This document shows, piece by piece, positions 1 through 10,561 of a stretch of 64,000 nucleotides of DNA. Position 1 is the stretch's first letter; every line of letters starts with the position of its first letter. The notes beneath the pieces were generated by a model. The model saw nothing but the letters and a program-made list of their open reading frames with translations. It did not search any database and had not been told where the DNA came from. The position numbers were made by a program, and so were the translations under genes. This DNA comes from Blastomonas fulva. Lineage in GTDB: Bacteria > Pseudomonadota > Alphaproteobacteria > Sphingomonadales > Sphingomonadaceae. The stretch is taken from assembly GCF_003431825.1 (NCBI RefSeq), contig NZ_CP020083.1, positions 3,386,501 through 3,450,500 of the forward strand, given 5' to 3'.

Positions 1-2
1 GG

Positions 3-698
3 GTGTTGCCTGCCGAGGCGGGCGACATGATCGCCGGGGTCAAGACCGGGTTGCACCGCTTCGATCCTGTCACCGGCAGCTTCGCGCTGCTGCACGATCC
101 CGAGCCGGATTATCCCGGCAACCGGCTGAACGATGCCGCCACCGACCGCACCGGGCGGCTGTGGTTCGGAAGCATGGATGATGGCGAGGCGGCGATGACC
201 GGGCGGCTGTATCGCTGCGACGGCGGCGCGTGCCGCGACACGCGCCTGCCCCCGGTTGCGATCACCAACGGCCCAGCGATCAGCGCCGATGGCCGCACGC
301 TGTATCACACCGACACGCTGGGCAAGACCATCTGGCGCGTCGCAATTGCGGACGATGGCGCGCTGGGCGCACCCGAACGCCATATCGTGGTCGGCAAAGC
401 TGAGGGCTATCCCGATGGATCGGTGATCGATGCCGAGGGCTGTCTGTGGGTTGCGTTCTACGGCGGATGGGGCGTGCGGCGGTACGATCCTTCGGGCCGG
501 ATGATGCGTTTTGTGCGCTTTCCGGTGGCCAATGTCACCAAGATCGCGTTTGGCGGAGCGAACCTGACAACGGCTTATGCAACGAGCGCGCGCAAGGGGT
601 TGGATAATGCCGCGCTCGAGGCGCAGCCGCTGGCAGGTCATCTGTTCACGTTCGATCCCGGCGTTGCCGGACTGCCGGTAACCCCGGCCAAGATATAA
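3..698 (+). CDS. SMP-30/gluconolactonase-family sugar lactonase (5' end missing)
   Basis: Beta-propeller lactonase of the SMP-30/gluconolactonase/LRE family. The visible 231 residues contain the family metal-site motifs NRLNDAATDRTGRLWFGSM (about residues 40-58) and PDGSVIDAEGCLWVA (about 135-150). Family members are usually near 290 residues and the reading frame is open to the window edge, so the true start lies upstream and this is the C-terminal part. A sugar-porter gene follows 26 bp later on the same strand, so the two are probably co-transcribed. Given the xylan locus downstream and a ketoglutarate-semialdehyde dehydrogenase at 19-20.6 kb, a role as xylono- or arabinono-lactonase in oxidative pentose breakdown is the best inference. 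Gluconolactonase activity cannot be excluded. Confidence 0.85.
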   Translation: MLPAEAGDMIAGVKTGLHRFDPVTGSFALLHDPEPDYPGNRLNDAATDRTGRLWFGSMDDGEAAMTGRLYRCDGGACRDTRLPPVAITNGPAISADGRTLYHTDTLGKTIWRVAIADDGALGAPERHIVVGKAEGYPDGSVIDAEGCLWVAFYGGWGVRRYDPSGRMMRFVRFPVANVTKIAFGGANLTTAYATSARKGLDNAALEAQPLAGHLFTFDPGVAGLPVTPAKI

Positions 699-724
699 TG
701 AGACCATAAAAAGGAGCAGGAGAG

Positions 725-2146
725 ATGGCGACGGTGGCAGGGACGGCCGAAGAGCGCGTCAACATGGGGTTTATCGTCGCGATCGTTGCGGTGGCGACGA
801 TCGGCGGGTTCATGTTCGGCTATGATTCGGGGGTGATCAATGGCACCCAGAAGGGGCTGGAAAGCGCGTTCGACCTAGGCAAATTCGGCATAGGCGTCAA
901 TGTCGGCGCGATCCTGGTCGGCTCTGCCATCGGCGCCTTTGGCGCAGGACGGATGGCCGACAGCATCGGCAGGCGCGGTGTCATGCTGCTCTCGGCCGCG
1001 CTGTTCCTCGCGAGCGCGCTAATGGCCGGCGCGGCCTCGTCCTCGGTCGTCTTCATCATCGCGCGCATCGTCGGCGGGCTGGGCGTGGGCGCGGCAAGCG
1101 TGATCTCGCCGGTCTATATCTCCGAGGTCACCCCCGCCAATATTCGCGGGCGGCTCTCGAGCATCCAGCAGGTGATGATCATCACCGGGCTGACCGGCGC
1201 GTTCGTCGCCAACTTCGCGCTGGCACGGCTGGCGGGAGGGTCGACCGCCGAATTCTGGATGGGCTATCCCGCCTGGCGCTGGATGTTCTGGCTGCAGGCC
1301 ATCCCCGCCGCAATCTATGGCCTGGCGCTTCTGGTGATCCCCGAAAGCCCGCGTTATCTGGTAGCGCGCGGGCGCGAAGCCGATGCGCACAAGGTGCTGA
1401 CCCGGCTGTTCGGACCGGCAGAGGCCGACCGCAAGGTGGTGGAAATCCGCAACAGCCTGGCCACCGACCAACACCGCGCGCGCCTGTCCGATCTGATCGA
1501 CAAGGCATCGGGCAAGATCCGCCCGATCGTGTGGACCGGCATCGGCCTTGCGGTGTTCCAGCAGGCCGTGGGAATCAACGTGGTGTTCTATTACGGTGCC
1601 GCTTTGTGGGAGGCGGTCGGCTTCTCGGAGGATTATGCGCTGCAGACCAACATCCTGTCGGGCGTGCTTTCGATCGGGGCGTGCCTCGCGACGATGCTGC
1701 TGGTCGACCGGATCGGGCGCAAGCCGCTGCTGCTGTTCGGCTCGGCGGGCATGGCGGTCACGCTCGCAATCGTCGCTTATGCGTTCTCGACTGCGGTCAC
1801 CGCTGCCGACGGTGCGGTCTCGCTGCCCGGCAGCAACGGCCTGATCGCCCTGATCGCCGCCAACCTCTATGTCATCTTCTTCAACCTGAGTTGGGGCCCG
1901 GTGATGTGGGTGATGCTGGGCGAGATGTTTCCGAACCAGATTCGCGGATCTGGCCTCGCGGTGGCCGGCTTTGCACAGTGGATGGCCAATGCCGCGATAT
2001 CGGTGAGCTTCCCCGCGCTCGCCGCATCGCCGGGACTGGCGGTGACCTATCTGGGCTATGCGCTGTTTGCGGCGATATCCTATCTGTTCGTCCACAAGAT
2101 GGTGGTCGAAACACGCGGGCGCGAGCTGGAGGACATGGAGGGTTGA
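725..2146 (+). CDS. MFS sugar porter (XylE/GalP-like sugar:H+ symporter)
   Basis: Inner-membrane sugar transporter of the major facilitator superfamily, 473 residues with about 12 hydrophobic segments. Sugar-porter signatures are visible: GGFMFGYDSGVI in the first helix, GRMADSIGRRG in loop 2-3, PESPRYLVARGR at the end of the first half, QQAVGINVVFYYG in helix 7 and DRIGRKPLLL in loop 8-9. The start ATG follows an AGGAGAG ribosome site. It lies just after a sugar lactonase and ends 7 bp from the convergent LacI gene, so it probably brings a xylan-derived monosaccharide (D-xylose or L-arabinose) into the cytoplasm. The exact sugar is inferred from context. Confidence 0.9.
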   Translation: MATVAGTAEERVNMGFIVAIVAVATIGGFMFGYDSGVINGTQKGLESAFDLGKFGIGVNVGAILVGSAIGAFGAGRMADSIGRRGVMLLSAALFLASALMAGAASSSVVFIIARIVGGLGVGAASVISPVYISEVTPANIRGRLSSIQQVMIITGLTGAFVANFALARLAGGSTAEFWMGYPAWRWMFWLQAIPAAIYGLALLVIPESPRYLVARGREADAHKVLTRLFGPAEADRKVVEIRNSLATDQHRARLSDLIDKASGKIRPIVWTGIGLAVFQQAVGINVVFYYGAALWEAVGFSEDYALQTNILSGVLSIGACLATMLLVDRIGRKPLLLFGSAGMAVTLAIVAYAFSTAVTAADGAVSLPGSNGLIALIAANLYVIFFNLSWGPVMWVMLGEMFPNQIRGSGLAVAGFAQWMANAAISVSFPALAASPGLAVTYLGYALFAAISYLFVHKMVVETRGRELEDMEG

Positions 2147-2153
2147 AGGCCCC

Positions 2154-3230
2154 TCAGCCGGGCTTCCGCGCCGCCGGGCGGCGGCGCGGAGCCGCATCGG
2201 ATTGCCTGCGGATCAGCTCGTAGTCGGCAAGGACATGCGCTGGCTGGTCCGCAGCAGACGCCTTGCCGTTGCGGATGGTGCGCACCAGCAGTTCGACCGC
2301 GCGGCGCGACATTTCGATCACCGGTTGGCGGATTGTGGTGAGCTCGGGCCAGATGGTGGTGGCAAGCGCGGTGTCGTCAAACCCGCACACAGTCAGGTCG
2401 CCCGGAACGTCGAGCCCCTTGCGGTGCGCGATGGCGACCGTCGCCGCCGCCATGTCGTCGTTCGCAGCAAAGATCGCGGTGGGCGGGTCGGCGCTGTCGA
2501 GCAGCAGATCGGCGGCATCCAGCCCCGAGCGGTACGTGAACATGCCCTCTGCCACCAGCTCCGACCCCGTGGTCAGCCCTGCATCCTTGAGCGCGGCCCT
2601 ATAGCCCTCCAGACGCTCGGCGCTGGCGGTCTGGTTGGGGTTTCCGGTGATGAAGCCGATACGCACATGGCCCAGCTGGATCAGATGCCGGGTCATGTCA
2701 TAGGCGGCCTGGCGGTCGTCGATGCTTACCGACAGCGCCCAGTCGGGGGCGCGGCCCGTGGCAACCGCAACGACTGGAATCCCGCGCGCTTCCAGCGCCG
2801 ACAGGATCGGCAGCGAGTCGCTGAGCGGCGGCGGCAGCACAACGCCATCAATGCGGCCGCGCAGCAGATGATCGACCGCAGCCGCCTCGCCGCCATCGTC
2901 GTCGCATTTCTCGACCACCAGATGCACGTTGCTGCGGCTGGCCTGATCGAGGCTGCCCACCAGAAACTCGCTCAGATAGGCAAAGGACGGGTTGGAATGC
3001 AGCAGACCGATGCGGATGTCGTCGCCCCCGGCGAGCGTTCGCGCCGCGACATTGGGCGCATAATTCAACGCGGCAATCGCCTCTTCCACCCGGAGACGGG
3101 TGTCATCGCGGACGTTGCTTTCGCCGTTGATCACGCGGCTCACGGTCATCGGGGAAACCCCCGCTTGGGCCGCCACGTCGCTGATCGTGGGAACGTTGCG
3201 CTGACGCCTTGGGCCTCGAGGTTCCTTCAT
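2154..3230 (-). CDS. LacI-family transcriptional regulator (probable xylan-locus repressor)
   Basis: DNA-binding regulator of 358 residues. The N-terminal helix-turn-helix reads TISDVAAQAGVSPMTVSRVI (about residues 13-32), the usual LacI/GalR signature, followed by the hinge and a periplasmic-binding-protein-like sugar domain. The start chosen is the ATG giving MKEPRGPRR; an upstream in-frame ATG at 3299 would add 23 residues not typical of the family. It lies 96 bp downstream of the GH67 gene on the same strand and is probably co-transcribed with it. It is the natural candidate to bind the four 14-bp palindromes at 5498, 16803, 17005 and 21840. Binding itself is inference. Confidence 0.9.
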   Translation of the reverse strand: MKEPRGPRRQRNVPTISDVAAQAGVSPMTVSRVINGESNVRDDTRLRVEEAIAALNYAPNVAARTLAGGDDIRIGLLHSNPSFAYLSEFLVGSLDQASRSNVHLVVEKCDDDGGEAAAVDHLLRGRIDGVVLPPPLSDSLPILSALEARGIPVVAVATGRAPDWALSVSIDDRQAAYDMTRHLIQLGHVRIGFITGNPNQTASAERLEGYRAALKDAGLTTGSELVAEGMFTYRSGLDAADLLLDSADPPTAIFAANDDMAAATVAIAHRKGLDVPGDLTVCGFDDTALATTIWPELTTIRQPVIEMSRRAVELLVRTIRNGKASAADQPAHVLADYELIRRQSDAAPRRRPAARKPG

Positions 3231-3326
3231 GCACGGTCTTTCAGGCGAATATCCATAACCGCCCTTTAGCCGCGCTGCCGCGGAAAGGCGAGATGGCAAG
3301 AATGACGGCCAGCCCCGGTTCTGGCG

Positions 3327-5420
3327 CTATTTGGGATTGCCCGGTGCAAACGGAAAGCTCTGCTGCCTGTACCACTCAAGATCGTGCTGCGGCGCGGCCG
3401 ATCCATTGGGCAACGGCAGGCCGTTGATCGACATCCAGTACGCCAGGCTCGCATCGCGCCACCACCGGGCCTCGCGCTGCTGCACGCCCAGAAACGCATC
3501 GGTCTTGGTCCAGCGCTCGGCATCAATCCGTGGCCTGAGCGTCGCCCATTGGCTGCGCATCGAGTCCACTTCTGCCACGCCGCGGTCATAGCGGCGCACC
3601 ATTTCCTCCCACAGCGTGTTGCCAGCGGGCATCTTGTAGTCCCAGGGCAGATGGTGGAACCACAAGAGTTCTTCGGGCGGTGTGGTCTTCGGGTCGGCAT
3701 AGCGCCTGGCAAGCACCGGCGCATATTGCGCGACCGCGTTGCTGCCGGTGCGGGTGCGATCGAATCCGATCCCCTGCCTGTCCGCGCGGTGATAATAGAC
3801 CGGGTTCCATTCGGGCCGGGCCAGATCGGACACCCACGGCCCGGGCCCGTAATGGTGACCGGTGGCGAACAGATGCGCCAGCCCCAGCGGCCCGGTATAA
3901 TCGACCACCGCCTCGCGCGAGCGCATCATCATCGCGACCACGGTGTCGATGACGACCGGATCGTTGCCGAAGGTCTGCGCCGCCCATTCGCGGGCTATGG
4001 CCTCTGACGAGAGCGAAGGGTCCCAGGCCATCCGCCCAAACACATACCAGTTGGCCTGGTTGAACGTGCCCCCGGACCAGTCCCGGTCGCGCCCGATATT
4101 GGCGACCCCCGCCATCCCGCTGAGGGAATGGCCGTCGGCCTTGCCGGTGACCACCGAGGCCACGGTTTCTCCCCGCCGCACGCCAGTCTGCGCATCGAGC
4201 ACCTCCTCGAACAGCGGGCCGAGATAGGCCAGATGCGTCGCGAAGCCGAGATACTCCTTGGTGATCTGGAACTCGGCGATCAGCGGTGTTCTGGGCATCG
4301 CGCCGAAAAGCGGGTGGAACGGTTCGCGCGGCTGGAAATCGATCGCTCCGTTCTTGACCTGGACCAGGACATTGTCGGCGAAGCTGCCATCGAGCGGCTT
4401 GAACTCGGTATAGGCCTGCTTGGCGCGATCTTCGGGGTCGGTGTCGGCATAGACGAACGCGCGCCACATCACGATGCCATTATGCGGTTTGACCGCCGCC
4501 GCCAGCATGTTGGCGCCATCGGCATGACTGGCACCATAATCACGCGGGCCGGGCTGCCCCTCGCTGTTGGCCTTGACCAGAAAACCGCCGAAATCGGGGA
4601 TCGCGCGATAGATCTCGTCCGCCTTGGCCTTCCACCACGCCGCCACCGCCGGGTCGCGCGGATCGGCTGTTTTCAACCCTCCGAGCTCGATCGGTGCGGA
4701 AAAACGCGCCGATAGATAGACCCGGATGCCATAAAGGCGAAAAACATCGGCCAACGCTGCAGCCTTGGCGATATAGGGTGCGGTCAGGCTGTCAGCCTTG
4801 GCGTTGACGTTATTGAGCACGGTGCCGTTGATGCCGATCGAGGCATTGGCGCGGGCATAATCCGCATAGCGCGGGTCCTTGAAGTCGGGCAGCACCCACC
4901 AGTCCCAAAGCGACTGGCCCGAATAGCCGCGCTCGACCACCCCATCGAGATTGTCCCAATGGTTCAGAATGCGCAGCTTCGTCTGCGGCGAAGAGGCAAG
5001 GTCGATGTTCGCGATATCGCCGCCGCTGTTGATATGCCGCAGCAGCGCAAAGGCGCCGTAGAGCACGCCGACATCGACCGAACCGGTGACCAGCAGCACC
5101 TCGCGGCCCGCCACCTGCGCCCGCCGCACAGCATAACCTTCGGAGCCCAGGCTTCGGGCATCGAGCCGCAGACCGGCGAGCGCGGCATCGTCGGCTCTGG
5201 CGACCACGACCGGAACCGACAGCGCGGGTAGGTTGCGCCGGAGTTCGTCAGCGGCCAGCCGCAGCGTTTCCGATTCGCCCCTTACCTCGACCCCGGAGCG
5301 CGCCTGCGTCGTCGCCCCCTCGCCCAGCCACAGCCGATAGCCGTCATCGGCAACGGCGGGACTGGCCAGCACAAGCGCGGCGCAGGCCCAGAGCGGGTTC
5401 TGCAGAGTGAACAGTTTCAT
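3327..5420 (-). CDS. aguA: GH67 alpha-glucuronidase
   Basis: Releases 4-O-methyl-glucuronic acid or glucuronic acid from the non-reducing end of xylo-oligosaccharides. The protein has 697 residues, the normal size for GH67. The expected catalytic residues are all present: the proton donor Glu287 in KANSEGQPGP, and the base pair Asp361 (GAIDFQPREP) and Glu383 (AEFQITKEY). The N-terminus MKLFTLQNPL... with a cut after AVA looks like a Sec signal peptide, so a periplasmic location is likely. The start at 5420 has a clear GGGAGAGG ribosome site; longer in-frame versions lack one. It is divergent from the GH3 operon and shares with it an operator at 5498-5511. Confidence 0.95.
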   Translation of the reverse strand: MKLFTLQNPLWACAALVLASPAVADDGYRLWLGEGATTQARSGVEVRGESETLRLAADELRRNLPALSVPVVVARADDAALAGLRLDARSLGSEGYAVRRAQVAGREVLLVTGSVDVGVLYGAFALLRHINSGGDIANIDLASSPQTKLRILNHWDNLDGVVERGYSGQSLWDWWVLPDFKDPRYADYARANASIGINGTVLNNVNAKADSLTAPYIAKAAALADVFRLYGIRVYLSARFSAPIELGGLKTADPRDPAVAAWWKAKADEIYRAIPDFGGFLVKANSEGQPGPRDYGASHADGANMLAAAVKPHNGIVMWRAFVYADTDPEDRAKQAYTEFKPLDGSFADNVLVQVKNGAIDFQPREPFHPLFGAMPRTPLIAEFQITKEYLGFATHLAYLGPLFEEVLDAQTGVRRGETVASVVTGKADGHSLSGMAGVANIGRDRDWSGGTFNQANWYVFGRMAWDPSLSSEAIAREWAAQTFGNDPVVIDTVVAMMMRSREAVVDYTGPLGLAHLFATGHHYGPGPWVSDLARPEWNPVYYHRADRQGIGFDRTRTGSNAVAQYAPVLARRYADPKTTPPEELLWFHHLPWDYKMPAGNTLWEEMVRRYDRGVAEVDSMRSQWATLRPRIDAERWTKTDAFLGVQQREARWWRDASLAYWMSINGLPLPNGSAAPQHDLEWYRQQSFPFAPGNPK

Positions 5421-5497
5421 CGATCCTCTCCCGTGTCGCCATGCATCTTGCACTGACGTTGGCCAACAGCATTGACAAGCCGTTGTTGTGCCGTGCA

Positions 5498-5511
5498 TGT
5501 TAGCGGTATCA
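5498..5511. promoter_or_regulatory. LacI-type operator between aguA and the GH3 operon
   Basis: Imperfect palindrome TGTTAGCGGTATCA (reverse complement TGATACCGCTAACA). It is one of four related 14-mers in this locus and lies 78 bp upstream of the aguA start and 51 bp upstream of the GH3 start, so it could control both directions. It resembles the xyl-box (TGGTAGCGCTAACA) described for xylan genes of Xanthomonas. Confidence 0.7.
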
Positions 5512-5561
5512 TGGCGACAACATCAATATAAATGTTGCGCGGTTCGGGTAGGGAGAGAGCG

Positions 5562-7970
5562 TTGACCCAGGGTAGAGTCACGAGCGGCACACTGAGCCGC
5601 CGCGAGATGTTTTGCTGGAGCGCATCGGCTTCCCTGCTGGCGATGATGCCCCTGGCCGCGCGCGCGGCAACCCCGATCTACCGCGACCCTGCCGCCCCTA
5701 TCGACCTCAGGGTCGACGATCTGCTCTCGCGGATGACGCTGGACGAAAAGGTCGCGCAGCTGATCACGCTGTCGCGCACCAAGCGCGACGTGATGGACGA
5801 TGCACTGGCGTTCGATCCGGCAAAGGCATCCGCCGCCTATCCCCACGGATTCGGCCAGGTCGCCCGCCCCTCCGACCGGGGTGGCGCGGCCACTGCCAAC
5901 AACAATCCGGCGGGTCCGGCAATCGCCGCCCCGACCGGGCGTTGGCGCGCGCCCGCAGACACGATCGCCTTCATCAATGCTGCGCAAAAATGGGCGCGGT
6001 CGACTAGGCTGGGCATCCCAATCCTATTTCACGAGGAGTGCCTGCACGGCTACATGGCACCGACCGCGACCAGCTTCCCGCAGGCGATTGCGCTCGCAGG
6101 AACCTTCGACCGCAACCTGATGGAAAAGGTCAGCTCGGTCATCGGCCGCGAGGTGCGCGCGCATGGCGGAATTCTGGCATTGTCGCCGGTGGTGGACATC
6201 GCCCGCGACCCGCGCTGGGGCCGGATCGAGGAAACCTTTGGCGAGGACCCGTATTTGTGCGGCGAGATGGGCATCGCCGCCGTCCTGGGGCTGCAGGGGC
6301 GCAGCAAAATCCTCGCCCCGGGCAAGGTGTTCGCGACGCTCAAGCACATGACCGGGCACGGTCAGCCCGAAAGCGGCGAGAATGTCGCCCCTGCCCCGCT
6401 CGCTGAACGCGAATTGCGCGAGCGCTTCTTCCCGCCCTTCCGCAAGATCGTGAAGCAGACCGGGATCGCCGCCGTGATGCCATCGTACAACGAGATCGAC
6501 GGCGTGCCGAGCCACGCCAACCGCTGGCTGCTGGGCGACGTGCTGCGCGGCGAATGGGGTTTCGACGGCCTGATCGTCAGCGACTATGCCGCGATCGGCG
6601 AGCTTGCCTCGCTGCACCATGTCGCGCCCGATATGGCAGCAGCTGCACGGCTGGCATTGATCGCCGGAGTGGACAGCGATCTGCCCGATGGCGAGGCCTT
6701 CCGCACGCTGGGCGACCAGGTGCGTGCTGGCAAGGTTCCGCTGGCTTTGGTCGATCAGGCCTGCCGCCGGATGCTGACGCTCAAGTTCCGCGCCGGGCTG
6801 TTCGAGGCCGCACCGGTCGATGCTCGCGCTGCCGCCAAGCTCACCGCCAATGCCGAAGCTCTGGCGCTCGCTCGGACATCTGCCGAAAAGGCGATCACGC
6901 TGCTGACCAACGACGGCACGTTGCCGCTCAAGCCCGGCGCGCACGAGCGCGTTGCGGTGATCGGGCCGAATGCTGCGGTCGCACGGCTGGGCGGCTATTC
7001 CTCGCTGCCCACCAACCCCGTCTCATTGCTCGACGGCGTCAAGGCGCGGTTGAAGAACCAGGCCGAGGTCATTTTCGCGCAGGGCGTGTTCATCACGCAG
7101 AGCGAGGACCGCTCGGCCAACGAGATCCTGCTCGCCGACCCGGCAAGGAACCGCCAGCTGATCGCCGAGGCTGTCGAGGTCGCGAAGACATGCGATGTCA
7201 TCCTGCTGGCGATAGGCGATACCGAGCAGACCAGCCGCGAGGGCTTTGCCAAGAACCATCTGGGCGACCGCACCAGCCTTGATCTAGTGGGCGAGCAGAA
7301 CGAGCTGTTCGAGGCGATAAAGGCGACCGGCAAGCCCGTGGTCGTGATCGCGATCAACGGTCGCCCGCCCTCCTGGCCAACGGTGGCGGAACAGGCCAAT
7401 GCGCTTCTCGAGTGCTGGTACATGGGCCAGCAGGGCGGCCATGCGATGGCAGCGTCCTTGTTCGGCGATGTGAACCCCGGCGGCAAGCTGCCGGTGACGG
7501 TCGCGCGGCATGTCGGTCAGGTGCCGGTGTTCTACGACGCCAAGCCCTCGGCACGCCGCGGCTATCTTTTCGACACCACCGACCCGCTGTTCCCGTTCGG
7601 CCACGGCCTCAGTTACACCCGCTTCGAGCTGAGCGCGCCGCGTCTCTCCACCTCACGCATCGGACCGGGTGCCGGCGTTACCGTATCGGTCGATGTCGCC
7701 AACGTCGGCGATCGCGAAGGCGACGAGGTCGTGCAACTCTATATCCGCGATCAGGTCGCTTCGGTCACCCAGCCGATCAAGGTGCTCAAAGGCTTCCAGC
7801 GAGTCACGCTCAAGCCGGGCGAGCGCAGGACCGTTGCCATTGTGCTCGAACCCGATGCTTTTGCCATCTGGAACGACCAGATGCGCGAGGTCGTCGAGCC
7901 CGGGCTGTTCGACATCATGACCGGCCCCGACAGCCGCAACCTTCAAACCGTTACCCTCGAAATCGCCTAA
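5562..7970 (+). CDS. GH3 glycoside hydrolase (beta-xylosidase/beta-glucosidase), TTG start, Tat-like signal
   Basis: Exo-acting glycosidase that removes terminal beta-linked xylose or glucose from oligosaccharides. The domains are a GH3 N-terminal TIM barrel, a second alpha/beta domain and a C-terminal fibronectin-III-like domain (about residues 680-800). The nucleophile is the Asp in [10 protein letters not shown] (about residue 341). The start is taken as TTG at 5562 because GGGAGAG ends 4 bp before it; an in-frame ATG at 5532 has no ribosome site. The N-terminus then contains [15 protein letters not shown], resembling a twin-arginine export signal, cut after ARA. It is the first gene of a five-gene unit continuing into manD. 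Context favours beta-xylosidase, but family membership does not settle the substrate. Confidence 0.92.
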   Translation: MTQGRVTSGTLSRREMFCWSASASLLAMMPLAARAATPIYRDPAAPIDLRVDDLLSRMTLDEKVAQLITLSRTKRDVMDDALAFDPAKASAAYPHGFGQVARPSDRGGAATANNNPAGPAIAAPTGRWRAPADTIAFINAAQKWARSTRLGIPILFHEECLHGYMAPTATSFPQAIALAGTFDRNLMEKVSSVIGREVRAHGGILALSPVVDIARDPRWGRIEETFGEDPYLCGEMGIAAVLGLQGRSKILAPGKVFATLKHMTGHGQPESGENVAPAPLAERELRERFFPPFRKIVKQTGIAAVMPSYNEIDGVPSHANRWLLGDVLRGEWGFDGLIVSDYAAIGELASLHHVAPDMAAAARLALIAGVDSDLPDGEAFRTLGDQVRAGKVPLALVDQACRRMLTLKFRAGLFEAAPVDARAAAKLTANAEALALARTSAEKAITLLTNDGTLPLKPGAHERVAVIGPNAAVARLGGYSSLPTNPVSLLDGVKARLKNQAEVIFAQGVFITQSEDRSANEILLADPARNRQLIAEAVEVAKTCDVILLAIGDTEQTSREGFAKNHLGDRTSLDLVGEQNELFEAIKATGKPVVVIAINGRPPSWPTVAEQANALLECWYMGQQGGHAMAASLFGDVNPGGKLPVTVARHVGQVPVFYDAKPSARRGYLFDTTDPLFPFGHGLSYTRFELSAPRLSTSRIGPGAGVTVSVDVANVGDREGDEVVQLYIRDQVASVTQPIKVLKGFQRVTLKPGERRTVAIVLEPDAFAIWNDQMREVVEPGLFDIMTGPDSRNLQTVTLEIA

Positions 7971-7978
7971 GGATCACC

Positions 7979-9190
7979 ATGCCCAAAATCGTCGATGCCC
8001 GCGTCATCATCACCTGCCCGGGCCGCAACTTCGTCACGCTCAAGATCATCTGCGACGACGGCACCACCGGCGTCGGCGATGCGACGCTCAACGGACGCGA
8101 ACTTTCGGTCGCGAGCTATCTGACCGACCATGTCATCCCCTGCCTGATCGGCCGCGATGCGCATCGGATCGAGGATATCTGGCAGTATCTCTACAAGGGT
8201 GCGTACTGGCGGCGCGGGCCGGTGACGATGAGCGCGATCGCCGCGGTCGACACCGCTTTGTGGGACATCAAGGGCAAGATCGCTGGGCTCCCCGTCTACC
8301 AGCTGCTCGGCGGGGCGAGCCGCGAGAACGTCATGGTCTACGGCCATGCCAATGGCACCACAATCGAGGACACGATCGCGGTCGCGCTCGACTACCAGCG
8401 CCAGGGCTACAAGGCGATCCGCCTGCAGTGCGGCGTCCCCGGAATGGCATCGACCTATGGCGTCAGCAAGGACCGCTATTTCTACGAACCCGCCGATGCC
8501 GACCTGCCCACCGAGAACGTTTGGAACACCAGCAAATATCTGCGCGTGGTGCCCGAACTGTTCAAGGCGGCGCGCGAGGCTCTGGGCTGGGACGTGCACC
8601 TGCTGCACGACATCCACCACCGGCTGACCCCGATCGAGGCGGGGCGGCTGGGCAAGGACCTTGAGCCCTATCGCCCGTTCTGGCTGGAGGATGCGACCCC
8701 TGCCGAGAACCAGGAAGCCTTCAAGCTGATCCGTCAGCACACAACCGCGCCGCTGGCTGTCGGCGAGATTTTCAATTCGATCCACGACTGCCGCGAGCTG
8801 ATCCAGAACCAGTTGATCGACTATATCCGCGCCACCGTAGTACACGCAGGCGGCATCACTCATTTGCGCCGCATTGCGTCGCTCGCCGATCTGTATCAGA
8901 TCCGCACCGGCTGCCACGGCGCGACCGACCTCTCTCCGGTGTGCATGGCCGCAGCTTTGCACTTCGACCTGTCGGTGCCCAATTTCGGGGTGCAGGAATA
9001 TATGCGCCACACGCCCGAAACCGACGCGGTCTTCCCGCACGCCTACACCTTTGCCGACGGCGCGATGCATCCCGGTGACGAGCCCGGCCTTGGCGTCGAT
9101 ATCGACGAGGAACTCGCCGCCGGTTACGAATACAGCCGCGCCTTCCTGCCGGTGAACCGGCTGGAAGATGGCACGATGTATAACTGGTGA
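7979..9190 (+). CDS. manD: D-mannonate dehydratase, enolase superfamily (ManD/RspA-like)
   Basis: Cytoplasmic enolase-superfamily dehydratase of 403 residues, the standard ManD length. The Mg2+ ligands are in place: Asp211 in LLHDIHH, Glu237 in FWLEDATP and Glu263 in AVGEIFNS. His213 next to the first ligand and Tyr160 match the acid/base pair of characterised ManD proteins. It would convert D-mannonate to 2-keto-3-deoxy-D-gluconate, the step that channels glucuronate released by the alpha-glucuronidase into central metabolism. Some relatives prefer D-gluconate or are nearly inactive, so substrate is not certain. It begins 8 bp after the GH3 stop, and its stop overlaps the next start (GTGA). 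Confidence 0.92.
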   Translation: MPKIVDARVIITCPGRNFVTLKIICDDGTTGVGDATLNGRELSVASYLTDHVIPCLIGRDAHRIEDIWQYLYKGAYWRRGPVTMSAIAAVDTALWDIKGKIAGLPVYQLLGGASRENVMVYGHANGTTIEDTIAVALDYQRQGYKAIRLQCGVPGMASTYGVSKDRYFYEPADADLPTENVWNTSKYLRVVPELFKAAREALGWDVHLLHDIHHRLTPIEAGRLGKDLEPYRPFWLEDATPAENQEAFKLIRQHTTAPLAVGEIFNSIHDCRELIQNQLIDYIRATVVHAGGITHLRRIASLADLYQIRTGCHGATDLSPVCMAAALHFDLSVPNFGVQEYMRHTPETDAVFPHAYTFADGAMHPGDEPGLGVDIDEELAAGYEYSRAFLPVNRLEDGTMYNW

Positions 9191-10488
9191 CACAGGTGCC
9201 GCCCACCCCCGAAGCCACGGTTGTCAAACCGCGCGGCCGTATCCGCTGGGTCATCTGCGCGCTGCTGTTTGCTGCGGTGGTGCTGTCCTATATCGACCGG
9301 CTGGTGCTCGGCGTGCTCAAGCCACAGCTCGAGACGCTCTATGGCTGGACCAATTCGGGCTATGGCGACATCTCAGGCTATTTCCAGGTCTGCTATGGCA
9401 TCGGCTTTCTGGCGTTCGGATGGTTGATTGACCGCATCGGCCCGCGCGCGGGCTATCTGCTGGCGATGGGGCTGTGGACGATCGGCCATTTTGCGCAGGT
9501 GCTGGTGACATCGACGACAGGCTTCGTCATCGCGCGAATCCCGCTCGCGCTGGGCGAGGCGGGCACCTTCCCCTCGGCACTCGCCGCCGCCTCGCAATGG
9601 TTCCCCAAGAAGGAACGCGCGCTCGCGATCGGCATCTTCAACGCGGGGGCCAATGTCGGTGCGATCATCACCCCGCTGCTGGTCTCATTCATCGTCGTTG
9701 GCCTCGCGTTCGACTGGCGCTGGGCGTTCATCGTTACCGGGCTGTTCAACCTGGTCTGGCTGTTCGTCTGGTGGCGCTTCTACCGCAACCCCGCGCAGCA
9801 CCCCAAGGTCACGCCCGAAGAGCGCGCCTGGATCGAGGCGGAGCCCGCGGACGATGCCGGCCGCACCGGCTTTCTCAACGTGCTGCGCCACCGCGAAGCG
9901 TGGGCGTACATGGCCGGTCGCTTCCTGATCGATCCGGTGTGGTGGACCTTCCTGTTCTGGTTGCCCGATTTCTTCAACAAGCAATATGGCTATGACCTCA
10001 AGAACTTCGGTCCGCCTTTGGTGGCGATCTATATCCTGGCCGACGTCGGCGCGATCGCGGGCGGCTGGTACAGCTCCCACCTGCTCAAGAAAGGCATCGC
10101 CACCGGACGCGCCCGCAAGCAGGCTATGTTCGTCTGCGCATTGTTCGCGCTGCCGGTGATGTTCGCGATCGAGGCGGACAATATCTGGATCGCGGTGGGC
10201 TGCATCGGCCTCGCCTGCGCCGCGCATCAGGGCTTTTCGACCAACCTGTTCGCGCTTCCGGGCGACCAGTTTCCAAGGTTCGCGCAAGGCACGCTGATCG
10301 GGCTGGGCGGGTTTGCAGGCGCATGCGGCGGGTTCATCGCCTCCAAGTCGCTCGGCGTGCTGCTCGACCGGGTCGGCAGCTACGAACCGTTCTTTATCGC
10401 GTGCGGCATGGCCTATCTGGTCGCCCTGGTCGTGTTCCACTTCCTCAACCCGCGTTACGCGCCCGTGCAGGTTGCCAGCAGCCGATGA
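9187..10488 (+). CDS. MFS hexuronate transporter (ExuT/anion:cation symporter family)
   Basis: Inner-membrane transporter of 433 residues with about 12 hydrophobic helices. The early motif [19 protein letters not shown], the loop [13 protein letters not shown] and [34 protein letters not shown] are characteristic of the anion:cation symporter branch that includes hexuronate (ExuT), glucarate and galactonate permeases. The GTG start overlaps the manD stop by four bases, indicating translational coupling. Its position in an operon with mannonate dehydratase and across from an alpha-glucuronidase suggests uptake of (methyl-)glucuronate from the periplasm. Confidence 0.9.
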   Translation: MTQVPPTPEATVVKPRGRIRWVICALLFAAVVLSYIDRLVLGVLKPQLETLYGWTNSGYGDISGYFQVCYGIGFLAFGWLIDRIGPRAGYLLAMGLWTIGHFAQVLVTSTTGFVIARIPLALGEAGTFPSALAAASQWFPKKERALAIGIFNAGANVGAIITPLLVSFIVVGLAFDWRWAFIVTGLFNLVWLFVWWRFYRNPAQHPKVTPEERAWIEAEPADDAGRTGFLNVLRHREAWAYMAGRFLIDPVWWTFLFWLPDFFNKQYGYDLKNFGPPLVAIYILADVGAIAGGWYSSHLLKKGIATGRARKQAMFVCALFALPVMFAIEADNIWIAVGCIGLACAAHQGFSTNLFALPGDQFPRFAQGTLIGLGGFAGACGGFIASKSLGVLLDRVGSYEPFFIACGMAYLVALVVFHFLNPRYAPVQVASSR

Positions 10489-10561
10489 CCCGCCTGCTCA
10501 GCATCTTGCGCTCGGCCGATGGTGCCTGCGCCACGTTTCAGTCCCCTGAAAGGATGACCCC

